DNA of 64,000 nt from Helianthus annuus (lineage: Eukaryota > Streptophyta > Magnoliopsida > Asterales > Asteraceae). The notes beneath the pieces were generated by a model. That model saw only the letters and a program-made list of their open reading frames with translations, was not told where the DNA came from and did not search any database. Every line of letters begins with the position of its first letter. Within the stretch, counting starts at the first letter, position 1. Positions 31,921 to 42,985 of this stretch are shown in pieces. The DNA lies in assembly GCF_002127325.2 (NCBI RefSeq), contig NC_035444.2, positions 85,966,286-86,030,285 on the forward strand, written 5' to 3'. A program made the position numbers and the translations under genes.

Positions 31921-34900
31921 ATGACTGGTCAAGGAATCATCCCAGAGTTCGGTTTCGGAACCAACTCTAACACGGCGTTGGGCGAAGGAATCCAAAACTT
32001 CCAAGCCCAACAAATCGAAGAAATCGGCGAAGTTGAAATCAACAATACTGGGGGTCCGCGCGGGAGTTTCACCCGCATCACCCAAGTGGTCACCCCAGGG
32101 AACGGAGAAGGACCTTCGAACACAGCGCCACCTCAAAATGTATCTGCATTACTTGGCTTACCAGAAGGCGAAACCCCAGCCTCATGGTATGCCAAGAACA
32201 TCGCCACTATCAATGCAGCATACCAATCGCTCATCGCGCAGCAGGCAGTTTTGACGGCAGAACCGTCCTTGGTCACCCCTCAGAGTCAGGGGGTGCGCCA
32301 AATGCCCCCACCAGCCAATATACAAGGCAGAACCAACAGGCCTCCCCCTACAAGACGTTTAAGCGTACAAGACACGCGCGATACAAGAGGGGAAACGGAT
32401 AGTTACTATGAATATCCGTCGAACCTTCAACGAGGCCCTGTTCACAGCCGGCTCACGCCGCGCAACATGAACAATGAATGGGAAGAAACGGACCCATATG
32501 ATCCCACATGGGAAGGTGACGAAGAATCGTCAGTCTTTAATCGTTTACCAAAAAACCATGAGTACTACAAGCCAAGACAACACATTGGCTACACAGAAGA
32601 AGCTGAAAGAGATTTCCGCCTGGCATACAGACCAGCGGAAGCTGCGGAACACTCCAAGTTTATCCCGAAAATTTCACTCGCGCCGCTTTCACGAGAAAAG
32701 CTACCCCCAACTGTTGGGAAATTCAATGGGTTGACTGACCCAGACGATCACGTCAGAACATTCACGAGTGTGGGCTGCATGGGTGGGTGGAATATGCCCA
32801 TGTGGTGCCACCTGTTCATTCAAACTCTTACCGGAGCGGCTCGCGCCTGGTTTGACAGCCTCCCGCTTGGGAAGATTAAATCATGGACAGATTTCAAGAC
32901 GCAATTCTTAAGCTACTTTAGCCAACAACGTCGCTACCAACGCGACACAGCTGAAGTAGAAGATATTTGGCGAAGAGATGGTGAAGGTCTGGAGGACTTC
33001 ATCACGCGTTTTGACAAAGAGTGCCTGGAAATTGGCGGCGTCAGTGAGCAACTCATGCGCTGTCACTTCAAAAAGGCTATACGCTGTGATAGTCTCATTA
33101 GAACCATCACAGGCAAAGATGGAATGCCGAAGGAGTGGGATAAACTGATGGAAGCCGCAAAAATCGTCGCGCAAACTGAGGAGTCCCTTGCTGGTGGAAA
33201 GGGCTACTACCCAGAAGATCGATTTTCAAGAGGAAGTACGCGCGACAACAACAACAAGCGTAACAAATACAAGAGTCATGACTGGAAGTCTGAGAGACCA
33301 AGAGGCCGTGACGACAGGCCGCGATACAAAGAAGATGCGCGAGAAACGATTGACCGAATCGGTTACAAGAAGGCGGTCAGAGACGACAATCGTGACAAAC
33401 ACTGGACTCCGCTCACAAAAACTCCAAAGGAGGTATTGATGACGGAGAATGTCGATTTCAAGGCGCCAAGGCCAATGACAAACAAGAAAGGGCAAGACCC
33501 TAACTTGTACTGCGATTTTCACAAAGATTCAGGGCACCTGACTGACGACTGTTACAGCTTGCACCAAGAAATCGAGAGAGCGCTCAAAAGCGGCAAGCTA
33601 AGCCATTTAGTGAAGAATGTACGCAAGGAAACCCGTCAACTCCAGCGCCACGATGAAGGGAACCACAAAAAGGTCCGTCGACTAGAAACTCACATGGTCA
33701 ACGGACCCAGGTACAGCGCGAAAGAGAAAGGCAAACGCCCTTATGAACCTTCTTGGCAAGAGCAGCAAGTTATATTTCCAGTAGTGCGTGGCGGACCTCG
33801 CGCCACACGTCCTGTGGTCATCACCGGCATAATCGGGCATTATGAAACTGACTACATATTCATAGACTCGGGGAGTACTGCCGACATTATTTACGAACAG
33901 TGTTTCAATCAGTTGGATGAAGAGGATAAAGCGCGACTCGAACCTGTCGATTATCCTTTGTCTGGATTTTGCAACGAGATGGTTTTTCCTCTCGGACAGA
34001 TCAGTTTCCCCGTCACGCTCTCTGACGGGAAACACTCAAGAACAACAAATGTGAACTTCATGGTAATGCCAGTGAAATCGAGGCATGATGTGCTTATTGG
34101 GAGGGAAACACAAGGCGAGCTAAACATGGTGACTTCAACGCCTCACTCTGCGATAGGTTTCCCAACCAAGACAGGAGTAGCAATCATATATGCCAAGAAA
34201 GAAGTAATGTCAACTGAAGAGCTGCCCCCAACAAAGGCGGCGAAGGTCTCCACGACCGAGCCGGAGAAATGGGTTTTAAACCGAAAATACCCCGAGCAGA
34301 CTGTGACAATTGGCCACGACATTTCGTCAGACATCAGAACACGTCTAAAGCAACTGCTGTTTCGAAACATGGATATATTTGCCTGGACACCGGCAGACAT
34401 GACCGGTGTCCCGCGCAACATCACCGAGCATTGCTTAAACACGTACCCATCTGTCCAGCCAAAGGTCCAAAGAAGGCGCAGCCTAGGGGCAGACAAGACA
34501 AAAGCAATGAACGAGCAGGTATGTGAGCTGCTCAAAGCCGGGATCCTGCGAGAGGTAAGATATCAGAGTTGGGTGGCGAACCCCGTGATGGTCGAAAAAT
34601 CAAATGGCGGATGGCGCATGTGCGTAGACTACACTGATCTCAACAAGGCGTGCCCAAAGGATTGCTATTCCTTGCCTGAGATCGATAAAAAAATAGATTC
34701 TCTCGCACCATACCGGTGGAAGTGCTTTTTGGATTGCTACAAAGGATACCATCAAGTACAGATGAAGCTAGAAGATGAAGACAAGACAGCGTTCAAAACG
34801 GATCTTGGAATCTTCTGCTACACAAAGATGCCTTTTGGCCTGAAGAATGCAGGCGCGACATATCAACGCTTGATGGACAAGACCTTCGCAGGTGACATCG

Positions 34901-36516
34901 GAAAGCATATTGAGGTTTATATCGATGATCTAGTGGTTAAAAGTCCTGAGGAGGACCAAATGTTGAAAGACATCGAGAAAACGTTCAACTCATTGCGCAG
35001 CGTAAATATGAAGCTAAATCCAGCCAAGTGTTCCTTTGGCATGGAAGAGGGGAAGTTTCTAGGCTTCATTGTCACAAACGACGGTTTCAAGGTGAATCCA
35101 GAGAAAGTACAAGCTATTGAGCGAATGCCCTCACCGAGAAACATCAAGGAAATGCAACGACTAGCCGGCCGGCTGGCCGCGCTTAATCGTTTTCTCTCCA
35201 ATCACGCCGCAAAGTCGTATCCCTTCATTAGCACGTTGCGCAATTGCGTGAAGAAGCAAGAGTTCAAATGGACCCCGGAAGCCGAAACAGCTTTTCAACA
35301 AATGAAAGCGTGTTTGATCGAACTCCCTACCCTGACTGCACCATTTGAGAAGGAGCCCCTCGTACTGTACTTGTCCTCCTCGGATAAGGCAGTAGGGTCA
35401 GTGTTATTGGTCGACAGAAACGGGGTACAAACCCCGATCTACTATGTCAGCAGGGTACTCACTGACCCAGAAACAAGATATTCCACAATGGAAAAGCTGG
35501 TTCTTGCACTGCTACACGCCTCCCGAAGGTTGCGCCGATACTTCACAGGCCATGTGATAACTGTGCTTACAAATTTCCACATTGGCACCATACTACAGAA
35601 GCCTGAGACATCAGGCAGGTTGGCAAAATGGGCCATTGAACTGGGCGACCACAACATCTTGTATAGACCGCGCCCGGCCATTAAGGGCCAGGTCCTCGCC
35701 GACTTTATCACAGAAGTGCCGGCTCAGGAATGCGAGATGATAGAGACTCCCAAGGAAAATACAACAGAGGAGACTTGGATGCTTTACACCGACGGGGCAT
35801 CAAATGAAGATGGCGCGGGAGCAGGTTTACGCCTAGTGAGCCCAGAAAAGCACGAGTTTACTTACGCCATTAAGTTGGACTTCAAAAACACCAACAACGA
35901 GGCTGAGTACGAAGCATTTCTGGCAGGCTTACGCCTCGCCATCAAGATGGGAGCAAGAAACTTGCGCGCACATGTTGACTCACTCCTGATAGCCAGTCAA
36001 GTAAACGGCATATACGACGCGAAGGGAGAAGTCATGGCTCTATATCTGGAACAAGCGAAAGAATTGCTCCAACAATTCGAAACTCACGAGGTTATACATA
36101 TCAATCGCTCAGAAAACAAGCCTGCCGATGCCTTGAGCAAGCTTGCCTCGACTTCCTTTCAACATCTCGCCAAGGATGTAAGGATAGAGGTACTCAAGAA
36201 TCCATCGGTATTACTGCGACAAGTGAACGTGATCGAAACAGGGCAACCATCGTGGATGACTCCAATCATCCAATACTTGCAAGAAGGGGTACTCCCTGAA
36301 AACAAAGCGGAAGCAAGAAAGATCCAAAACAAAGCCCTACAATACGAAATAAACGGCGGTATCTTGTACCGAAAATCCTTCCTAGGGCCACTACTGCGCT
36401 GTGTGGACCCCCAGGATGCGAATTATCTGATAAGGGAAATCCACGAAGGGATTTGCGGCATCCACTCCGGACCACAGATGGTTGTCGCGAAGATCATGAG
36501 CGCCGGTTACTACTAG
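31921..36516 (+). CDS. Gag-Pol polyprotein of the Tat element (ends at nonsense codon)
   Basis: From M31921 there are 1,531 codons. The gag domain is about residues 265-390 (FNGLTDPDDHVRTF, then WFDSLPLGKIKSW). A zinc knuckle variant CDFHKDSGHLTDDC is at 531-544, protease IDSGSTADI has Asp649, and reverse transcriptase has YIDD at 1000-1003. A first RNase H is degenerate (YLSSSDKAVGSVLL, no catalytic Asp). A second, archaeal-type RNase H has D1291, E1327, D1353 and D1403, and the HHCC start of integrase has HEG..GIHSG. The TAG at 36514-36516 replaces the Trp of the common GYYWPGM motif, and the same frame continues for another 323 codons. It packages and copies element RNA; function is probably lost through the stop codons. 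Confidence 0.93.
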   Translation: MTGQGIIPEFGFGTNSNTALGEGIQNFQAQQIEEIGEVEINNTGGPRGSFTRITQVVTPGNGEGPSNTAPPQNVSALLGLPEGETPASWYAKNIATINAAYQSLIAQQAVLTAEPSLVTPQSQGVRQMPPPANIQGRTNRPPPTRRLSVQDTRDTRGETDSYYEYPSNLQRGPVHSRLTPRNMNNEWEETDPYDPTWEGDEESSVFNRLPKNHEYYKPRQHIGYTEEAERDFRLAYRPAEAAEHSKFIPKISLAPLSREKLPPTVGKFNGLTDPDDHVRTFTSVGCMGGWNMPMWCHLFIQTLTGAARAWFDSLPLGKIKSWTDFKTQFLSYFSQQRRYQRDTAEVEDIWRRDGEGLEDFITRFDKECLEIGGVSEQLMRCHFKKAIRCDSLIRTITGKDGMPKEWDKLMEAAKIVAQTEESLAGGKGYYPEDRFSRGSTRDNNNKRNKYKSHDWKSERPRGRDDRPRYKEDARETIDRIGYKKAVRDDNRDKHWTPLTKTPKEVLMTENVDFKAPRPMTNKKGQDPNLYCDFHKDSGHLTDDCYSLHQEIERALKSGKLSHLVKNVRKETRQLQRHDEGNHKKVRRLETHMVNGPRYSAKEKGKRPYEPSWQEQQVIFPVVRGGPRATRPVVITGIIGHYETDYIFIDSGSTADIIYEQCFNQLDEEDKARLEPVDYPLSGFCNEMVFPLGQISFPVTLSDGKHSRTTNVNFMVMPVKSRHDVLIGRETQGELNMVTSTPHSAIGFPTKTGVAIIYAKKEVMSTEELPPTKAAKVSTTEPEKWVLNRKYPEQTVTIGHDISSDIRTRLKQLLFRNMDIFAWTPADMTGVPRNITEHCLNTYPSVQPKVQRRRSLGADKTKAMNEQVCELLKAGILREVRYQSWVANPVMVEKSNGGWRMCVDYTDLNKACPKDCYSLPEIDKKIDSLAPYRWKCFLDCYKGYHQVQMKLEDEDKTAFKTDLGIFCYTKMPFGLKNAGATYQRLMDKTFAGDIGKHIEVYIDDLVVKSPEEDQMLKDIEKTFNSLRSVNMKLNPAKCSFGMEEGKFLGFIVTNDGFKVNPEKVQAIERMPSPRNIKEMQRLAGRLAALNRFLSNHAAKSYPFISTLRNCVKKQEFKWTPEAETAFQQMKACLIELPTLTAPFEKEPLVLYLSSSDKAVGSVLLVDRNGVQTPIYYVSRVLTDPETRYSTMEKLVLALLHASRRLRRYFTGHVITVLTNFHIGTILQKPETSGRLAKWAIELGDHNILYRPRPAIKGQVLADFITEVPAQECEMIETPKENTTEETWMLYTDGASNEDGAGAGLRLVSPEKHEFTYAIKLDFKNTNNEAEYEAFLAGLRLAIKMGARNLRAHVDSLLIASQVNGIYDAKGEVMALYLEQAKELLQQFETHEVIHINRSENKPADALSKLASTSFQHLAKDVRIEVLKNPSVLLRQVNVIETGQPSWMTPIIQYLQEGVLPENKAEARKIQNKALQYEINGGILYRKSFLGPLLRCVDPQDANYLIREIHEGICGIHSGPQMVVAKIMSAGYY

Positions 36517-37032
36517 CCTGGTATGCATGTTGACGCAATGAAGGAGATCCGCAAATGTGACTCTTGCCAGAGGCACTCTCCAAAAACGCTGCGCCCTAAA
36601 AATGATCTTATCCCCGTATCCACCGCATGGCCCTTTCAGCAATGGGGAATTGACATGGTGGGACCCTTCCCGGATGCTCCCGGCGCCGTAAAGTTCATCA
36701 TAGTAGCTGTCGACTACTTCACAAAGTGGGTAGAAGCCAAAGCCCTTGCATCCACCACAGCTATGATTGTGCGCAAATTCATATGGGAGCACATCATATG
36801 CAGATTTGGCCTCCCGCTCAAGATCGTGACTGACAATGGAACCAACTTTGCTTCGGACGATCTTAAGAAATGGATGAAGGAGATGAACATCGAACACACT
36901 TTCACATCCGTTGCGCACCCACAAGGCAACGGACAAGTGGAAAGTGTGAACAAATGCATCGTCGAAGGGATAAAGGCCAGATTAGGAACAAGGCGGCGAG
37001 GATGGGTTGATGAGCTCCCAAGCATTTTATAG
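36517..37032 (+). CDS. Integrase core, continuation of the same frame after the first stop
   Basis: This is in frame with the polyprotein (the first Met after the stop is at 36523). It completes the zinc region (CDSCQRH) and carries the catalytic triad of the DDE integrase: D1578 (GIDMVG), D1638 (VTDNG) and E1674 (GQVESVN), with the usual 35 residues between the last two. All three acidic residues are intact. The segment ends at TAG 37030-37032, where the family has Trp (LPSIL-W-AHRT). Confidence 0.9.
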   Translation, partial: PGMHVDAMKEIRKCDSCQRHSPKTLRPKNDLIPVSTAWPFQQWGIDMVGPFPDAPGAVKFIIVAVDYFTKWVEAKALASTTAMIVRKFIWEHIICRFGLPLKIVTDNGTNFASDDLKKWMKEMNIEHTFTSVAHPQGNGQVESVNKCIVEGIKARLGTRRRGWVDELPSIL

Positions 37033-37485
37033 GCTCATCGGACCATGCCAAAGACAAGTACCGGCGAGACCCCTTTCAGCCTGGTCTATGGCTCAGAGGC
37101 GGTCATTCCGGCGGAGATTGGCCTGCCCTCGCCACGCATGACAACGGTCAACACAGTTGACAATGAAGCGGAAAGGCGCCTAGACTTGGACCTGTTAGAA
37201 GAAAGACGCGAAATCGCGAGAATCAGAGAGGCCAAGTACAAAACCCAGCTGGAAAGGTACTACAACACAAGGGTTCGCATTTGTACCTTCAACCCAGGGG
37301 AATACGTCTTCCGCGACAATGAAGCATCAAATGCGGAACGTCCAGGGAAATTGGCACCTAAGTGGGAAGGCCCATATCTGATTCATGAGGTCCTGGGCAA
37401 AGGGGCCTACAAATTGCGCACCCTAGATGGCCACATCTTACCAAGAACTTGGAATGCGCAACAATTGCGCAAATGTTACATGTAA
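37033..37485 (+). CDS. Integrase C-terminus, continuation after the second stop
   Basis: This is again in the same frame; the first Met is at 37045. TGETPFSLVYGSEAVIPAEI is the conserved region after the core. KWEGPYLIHEV (GPY at 1817-1819 of the whole frame) is the GPY/F module of gypsy integrases, and RTWNAQQLRKCYM is the typical end. There is no chromodomain, which fits Tat and not a chromovirus. The stop at 37485 lies 445 bp from the end of the convergent minus-strand gene. Confidence 0.9.
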   Translation, partial: AHRTMPKTSTGETPFSLVYGSEAVIPAEIGLPSPRMTTVNTVDNEAERRLDLDLLEERREIARIREAKYKTQLERYYNTRVRICTFNPGEYVFRDNEASNAERPGKLAPKWEGPYLIHEVLGKGAYKLRTLDGHILPRTWNAQQLRKCYM

Positions 37486-37930
37486 TCTATTTCGGCCTTG
37501 CGCCATCTTTCAATTCACTACGCCGGCTACAAGCCATTAGCAATTATGTATGAAGGCCTAAGCGCCCATTTCTGACTTGAATGAAAACATACGACATGTT
37601 TTTCTATTACATTTTTTCGTTACAAATGCATGCTAAACTTTTGATTAGCGCGAAAACGCTCCAGCATTTCAGGGTTGTTCAAACCACCTCCAAGGTCCTC
37701 CGCGAACAAAGCGCGAGACCGGGTGGATACCTTAATACTTAAAAAACGCTTCCATTTATTCGAGCTAATTTAACATAAAGTTTTTATAGCAATGCAATAA
37801 TTGCAACGGAAAAAACAAAAAATGTTTCATTTCATTTAAAACTTGCGCAAATGCGCAGCATTGTACATAGAGTGTCCGAAGAAATTACAAAGGCACAAAT
37901 GCCTATCAACCACCTATTCAACAAACTATC

Positions 37931-40900
37931 CTATTCATCGCGTCGATCATCACCATCATCTCCGTCATCTTCACCATCATCATCGTTGCCATCATCATCA
38001 TTGCCATCATCATCACCATCACCGCCATCATCACCAGCTGGCTCCTCGTCGGACAACTCGACGGTAACTGGTGGATCGAGGACTGCCTTAAGACGCTGGC
38101 ACCAGTCGTCTTTCTTCAACGATTCAACAACCAACTCCATGATAGGCAAGGAAAGGTTGTCATAGGAGTTTTCAGCACTTGCCAGTGCAGCATCAGCATG
38201 TTCCGTCACTGAGCAATGACTTATGTCAAATTCCTGCCCAAGCATCTGCTCAACGTGATCGGCACACTCCAGGTAGCCTCCCCGATGACCCACCGCACGC
38301 GCCGCATCTGTCAGAGCCGCTACGGCGCGGTCTAGCTCGCTCGCATTCAGGATGGAGTTGGCAACCTTCACAAAAAACAAAAAGCATTAAAGATAAAACT
38401 CTCAACAAGAAAAAGCATAAGACAAAGGCACTTACCAGCACTACTCCACGAGTGCGCATCCATTCAGCTTCTGAGACAAGCGTATCGACGATGCCTTGAG
38501 CCTCGGAGTAGTTGGTTTGGGCCACATTCAGCGCAGCAGTGCTAACAGCACGCGCCTCCTCAGCCGTAGCAGCCTTAACCCTCTCAGCTTCCAGGTCGAT
38601 CTCCAACGACTCGCATCTGTCAATTTGCTCGTTTAAGCGACGTTTGAGCTCCGCAATCTCAGCGTCCTTGGCGTGGAGATCTCTGTCCTTGCTGGACAGT
38701 TGTAGTTTGACCTCAGACAATTCAACCTGAAGGCCGACAAAACAACTTAGGCCGATGTATTAACAAAATAGCAAGTATAAAGGAAAACAAATAGACTAAC
38801 CTCCACCTGCTGTTTGGCAGCCTTCTCTCCCTGCGCCTCCTCTACCTTCGAGGTCAAGTCAGCAACTTTAGCCTCAAGATCAACTATTTTCTGTCGAGCC
38901 GCATAGGCGCGCTCATTGTCTTGGGCACAAATACGTTTAAAATCGGCCTTCTCCTTGGCCAGTTACTCTTCAACATTGTGGAGTTTTTTCTGCAGCCCCT
39001 CGCGGCCCCACTCTTCAGCCTTCTTGTCAGCCTCAAACTTGGCTCTCTCCTCACCAAACGCGGCTTTAGATTTTTCAAATTCAGCAATACGTTTCAGCAT
39101 ACGCTCGCGATAAGCCTCCCAGTCGGCGCGCTCCCTAACCATCGTTCGCCATTCGCGAACTATTTGATAGTTGGCAGCACGAGCGTTGGCCTCGCCAAGG
39201 ATATAAGTACGATACAACATCTCGTGAGGTTTCGCCCTTTGCCGATTGACTTCAGCAGGTGTAAAGGAGTTCAAGAACCACTCGCGCGCAGGGCTGAACT
39301 CAATGAAGGTATCTTTCTGTTTTAAACTCCAGGGGGCTTGATGAGGAGCGTCACCACGTTCTTCTTCATTGTAAGTCTTGTAGTAAATATCCCCAACGGT
39401 GTCCTTCGCACCTATCACATTGGGGTTATAACCCCCAGCTCCACCAGAGCTCGCGCCGCTTGAGGAGAAGCGGCTGGAACCCTTGGAAGTAATAACAGGA
39501 CCGGTGTTGGTTGGTTTGGTGACCTCAGGACCTGGAGATTTAAGAGGCTGATCCATAGCCTTTTTCGCCGTTAGCTCCTTCTCTAAGGCCTGCTTCCTCG
39601 CCACTTCAGCCAACCTCTCCTGTTCCGCCATCTGCTTCCTCTCCTCCTCCTCTTTTCTCTTTCTCTCCTCCTCTATCTTCTTCCTCTCTTCTTCTTTCTT
39701 TTTCTTCTCTTCCGCAACTCTCTTTTTCTCCTCCTCTCTCTTCCGATCCTCCTCCACCTTTCGCTGCGCCTCAGCAGCCTTCGCGGCATCCTGAGCAGCA
39801 GTGTCAGTGGACTTGACGGTAATCTTGGGCCTTTTCGCCGCAGCCTCACTGAACGTGACACCCTTCTCAGGGGTCTTCTTCTTGATTTCTGAAAAACAAA
39901 GCAAGTGCATTTGAGTAAAGAGAAAAGTATTAAGAAGAGAAGCGAAGAACTTACCAGGAGAAAATTTGTATAACGAGCGCAGCTTGCTCGTTTTCCCAAC
40001 CACGGGAATCACAACAGATGTAGGGGCGGAAGCCACACCAGTCGTGGCTTCGCTCCTACCCCTCTTCCGCCCAATAAGATGGGCACCAGCATCTTCCTCT
40101 TCTACTTCTTCATCTTCTGGGAAAGACGGAGTCGCGCCAGCTTCAGGGTTGCGAGAACCCGCGCTCCCAGAACTCTTAGACCCACCAGCACCGGTCTTCC
40201 CCTTAGCTGCATGTGATAAACCTTCATATGAGTCACTGATTATCACATAGTCCTCTAAGTCACGTTGACGAAGGCGAAGAGTACCTTTGACAGCAGCAGA
40301 TGTTGCGCGACTAGGGCCAGTGCCCTTACTGGTCACCTCAGGCTCCACCTTCTTCTTCCTCTTCACCGGTTTCTTCTTCTTCTCCTCGGGGTCAATCCCC
40401 AGGTCGCGCAACACACCTGCAAAGATTTTAGACCAAGAGCTTAGCTCGCCGCTGGAAGAACCTACGGACTCCTCGCTGGAAAGATAGAAAGTCTCTTTCC
40501 CAGCGAGAGTCACAGAGCGCAATGGACGAGGTTTAGGGTATTGCGCACCTTCAGTAGCGGTCGGCGGTGAAGCAAAAGCATCAGCAGCAGGAAACATGAA
40601 GTTTCCTTTAATCTGGTCATACCAGCTTTCCTCGTCATCGCGCAATGGGCGAACGCCCATGGAACCACCAAAGGTAGAGAAGGCAGCTTGGTAGAGTTGC
40701 GCTTCTACAAATGGAGATAAGTAAGTGACAATTACAGAAATCCTACTTAGAAACAGAATAAAGAAGACACTAACCTTGATCGCCGATCTTCAAAACCGGA
40801 ACCTCCCTGCTGCTAGGTAACCACTGGTCACTCATCTTAGCAGCAACTAACACATTTTCCCCAAACACCCGATTTGAGGTTGGGGTTAGCTGCTGGTACC

Positions 40901-41474
40901 ACCGAGCAGTTTTTGGGATGGGAAGATCTTCCTTCGGTATGGCCTCGGTCCAGTCCCTAAAGGGCATGGCAATCGGCAAGACTTCTTCCCTGATGAAGAA
41001 GAACTTGGGTTTCCAGTCGTGGAAACTCTTAGGAGGATTCAACAAGATCTTCTTTGCCGCGCCCCGGCTTGCAAACGAGAAGAACCCCATCGTTCTCTGC
41101 AACTGGTAGAAAGCACGAAACTTATCTACCGATGGCTCGACGCCATGGGAATGGCACAAAAATTCAAAGTGTCGTACCCTCACCATCCCGGGAGGGCTCA
41201 TCTGAGATATATGGAAATTGTAGTAAGAAAGGATACTGCCTAGGAAGTTGGTCGCCGGCAGTCGGAAATTACCCTGAAGAAAGAAGTCTTCATACAGGGT
41301 AATGTAACCGGGTGGTGCATCAGCCGCGGTCTGGCCCTGAGCCGGATACCGGGCATCCCACTCCGGTGGGAATCTGAAACTACGAACAATCTGTTCGAAG
41401 AGACCTAAGTCCCATCTAAGGACAGGAACTGGTCCTTCCTCACTAACAGGAGCCTCTTGGTGTTCTTCACTCAT
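37931..41474 (-). CDS. Five-exon antisense gene inside the Tat element (Transposase_28-type additional ORF)
   Basis: Minus-strand exons are 41474-40775, 40704-39955, 39888-38801, 38726-38436 and 38365-37931. All four introns are GT-AG and 66-74 nt long. Phases agree at every junction, giving 3,264 nt (1,087 residues). Start: MSEEHQEAP, about 155 bp after a TATA box. Exon 1 has the domain called 'putative gypsy type transposon' (residues about 56-170: GYITLYEDFF, GMVRVRHFEFLCHS, REEVLPIAM). Exon 3 has a long Lys/Glu-rich coiled coil. The end is a Gly-Asp-rich acidic tail. One TAA (38963-38965, codon 792), probably from CAA, interrupts exon 3; the frame is open on both sides. Its role is unknown. 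Antisense additional ORFs at this place are known in Tat elements. Confidence 0.85.
40775..41474 (-). CDS. Exon 1 of the antisense gene, gypsy-type transposon domain
   Basis: 233 codons plus one base. The donor is CAAG|GTTAGT at 40774 and the acceptor TTGTAG|AAGC at 40705/40704; the split Glu codon G|AA joins IGDQ to AQLYQAAF. Upstream in-frame codons to 41693 would add residues, but they lie across the TATA box and 5' leader, so the Met at 41474 was chosen. The domain is found only in retroelement-linked plant proteins and has no established activity, despite its 'transposase' name. Confidence 0.8.
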
Positions 41475-41628
41475 CTTTTTAGAAAGATCTGGAAAAAAGC
41501 TTGAAGAAAAGTTTGAAGATTTGAAGAAATCTTGAAGAGACGAAGAACACTTTGAAGATTCAAAGAGTTTTTGAGAGAAAAGTGGAGAAGAAACGAAGAG
41601 AAGTGAGAATCTCTCACCTTCTCTTCGG

Positions 41629-41637
41629 ATATATATA
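41629..41637 (-). promoter_or_regulatory. TATA box for the antisense gene
   Basis: On the minus strand GGGTATATATATCCG lies about 155 bp before the start codon, leaving a leader of roughly 125 nt. It is internal to the element and distinct from the LTR promoters. Confidence 0.6.
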
Positions 41638-42130
41638 CCCATCGCATTTAATGCGATGGGTAACCGTGCCGCGTTCGCCGCTAGGTTAACCAACAGGAGG
41701 TTGCCACGTCAAGCGGGAAACCAGGGGTGACGGTTACCACGCGCGCGTGGGCCTCACTCTCCTGACATGAAGTGCAACCGCCGCAGGCGGCATGATGACA
41801 CCCGTGCCAGGGGTCAACTCAAACGTCGCTCTCAGCGACTTATCTCGCCAACCTGTCAGAAGTTCAAATTTCGAAGTTTCCCGCCATAAAACATGCAAGT
41901 AACTTCATGCAGAAGTCACATGAGCCGCGCCAGATATACGTAAACTACTATAACCTCGCGCGCCTAAAAGGCCAAACAATAAATCACTCAACACCTGCCT
42001 AGTACCTGCGCATTTAAAACGACAGTTTTCAATGTACGCCATACAAGTCAGGATCAAAAGAACCATTTCCCCTTCTCTTATTTTTTATTAAGTCCAGAGC
42101 TCCAACCACTTGCGTTGCGCATGGTGCAGC

Positions 42131-42147
42131 ACTGGACTGGGGGGACT
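42131..42147 (+). promoter_or_regulatory. Polypurine tract of the Tat element
   Basis: ACTGGACTGGGGGGACT lies directly before the 3' LTR start TGAAGGGG. Confidence 0.65.
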
Positions 42148-42985
42148 TGAAGGGGTATGGTCCCAAAAAGTTGCGCAAACCTCAGATCAGGTTACGCGTG
42201 AGACCATACTCCTTAACACAACAACTTGTTAACAACAACCTCGCGCGACCTACATCGCACTACGATTTATCCCGCGCGAGGGATTGCACACAACAAACCC
42301 AGATATCAGCACTTAGCATAAAACAATGGAAGAAATGAGCCACTCAGCAGGGAAGCGCGCGGCTACCTACAGTGGTACATAAGGTACAAGTGGCAGTAAA
42401 AGGAGCCAATGAGCGTCTAGCAGGCTCTGGTCAATCGTGCGCCACGATCGCCTGACGAGAAGTACACAAGGACGCCTACATAGCACCAATCAGAGGACGG
42501 AGACAACTGTCCCACGATCTCCACTCATCTGCTGATGACAGAAGGACAACAAGGCCGACAACAATGACACGTGGCTCCAATCAAGGTGCGCCAGCACCAA
42601 CGAGCATCTAGAAGCCACTAAGCGGTCGACGCCAGTGAGACAAAGAGCATATCCGTTTTGTTGTCCGCTTCTGGCCCAAGGCCCATCAGCCCATAACCCC
42701 TCACACCTCTCCGGCTATAAATAGAGACCTCATTCCACAGGTTAAACATTCTATTCTCTCGGCTCTTACTCTTTACACTTAATCACTCTCAAAGCAGTCG
42801 CTTATTCTTACGCGGAGCCTGGTTAAGAGGGAAACCCCCACATTCCCCTCTTAACGAGTAACGGTGTTCTGTTTTGCAGGTTAGATCACCAAGTCGGAGC
42901 TCAAATATCCTTAAAGAAGATTAACCCTCATGAAAGGAACATAAACCAATCTAATTAACTCCCAAATTAGATCACTGTTTCTTCA
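42148..42985 (+). repeat. 3' LTR of the Tat element
   Basis: 838 bp, identical to the 5' LTR except for two substitutions and one deleted C (CACGCCGG versus TACGCGG). Confidence 0.95.

Larger units (their letters stand above)
31001..42985 (+). mobile_element. Full-length Ty3/gypsy retrotransposon, Tat lineage
   Basis: This is an 11,985-bp element flanked by the 5-bp duplication CGGTG (30996-31000 and 42986-42990). LTRs are 31001-31839 and 42148-42985. Order: LTR, PBS, gag-PR-RT-RNH-archaeal-type RNH-IN (31921-37485, plus strand), a convergent minus-strand gene (41474-37931), polypurine tract, LTR. The second RNase H and an additional ORF between pol and the 3' LTR are known Tat-lineage traits. 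The LTRs differ by one G/A, one C/T and one single-base deletion, so the insertion is recent, yet both genes contain stop codons. Confidence 0.95.

Noticed and set aside
37843..38165. His-rich and Ser-rich plus-strand ORFs
   Set aside because: They are shadows of the Gly-Asp acidic tail of the antisense gene.
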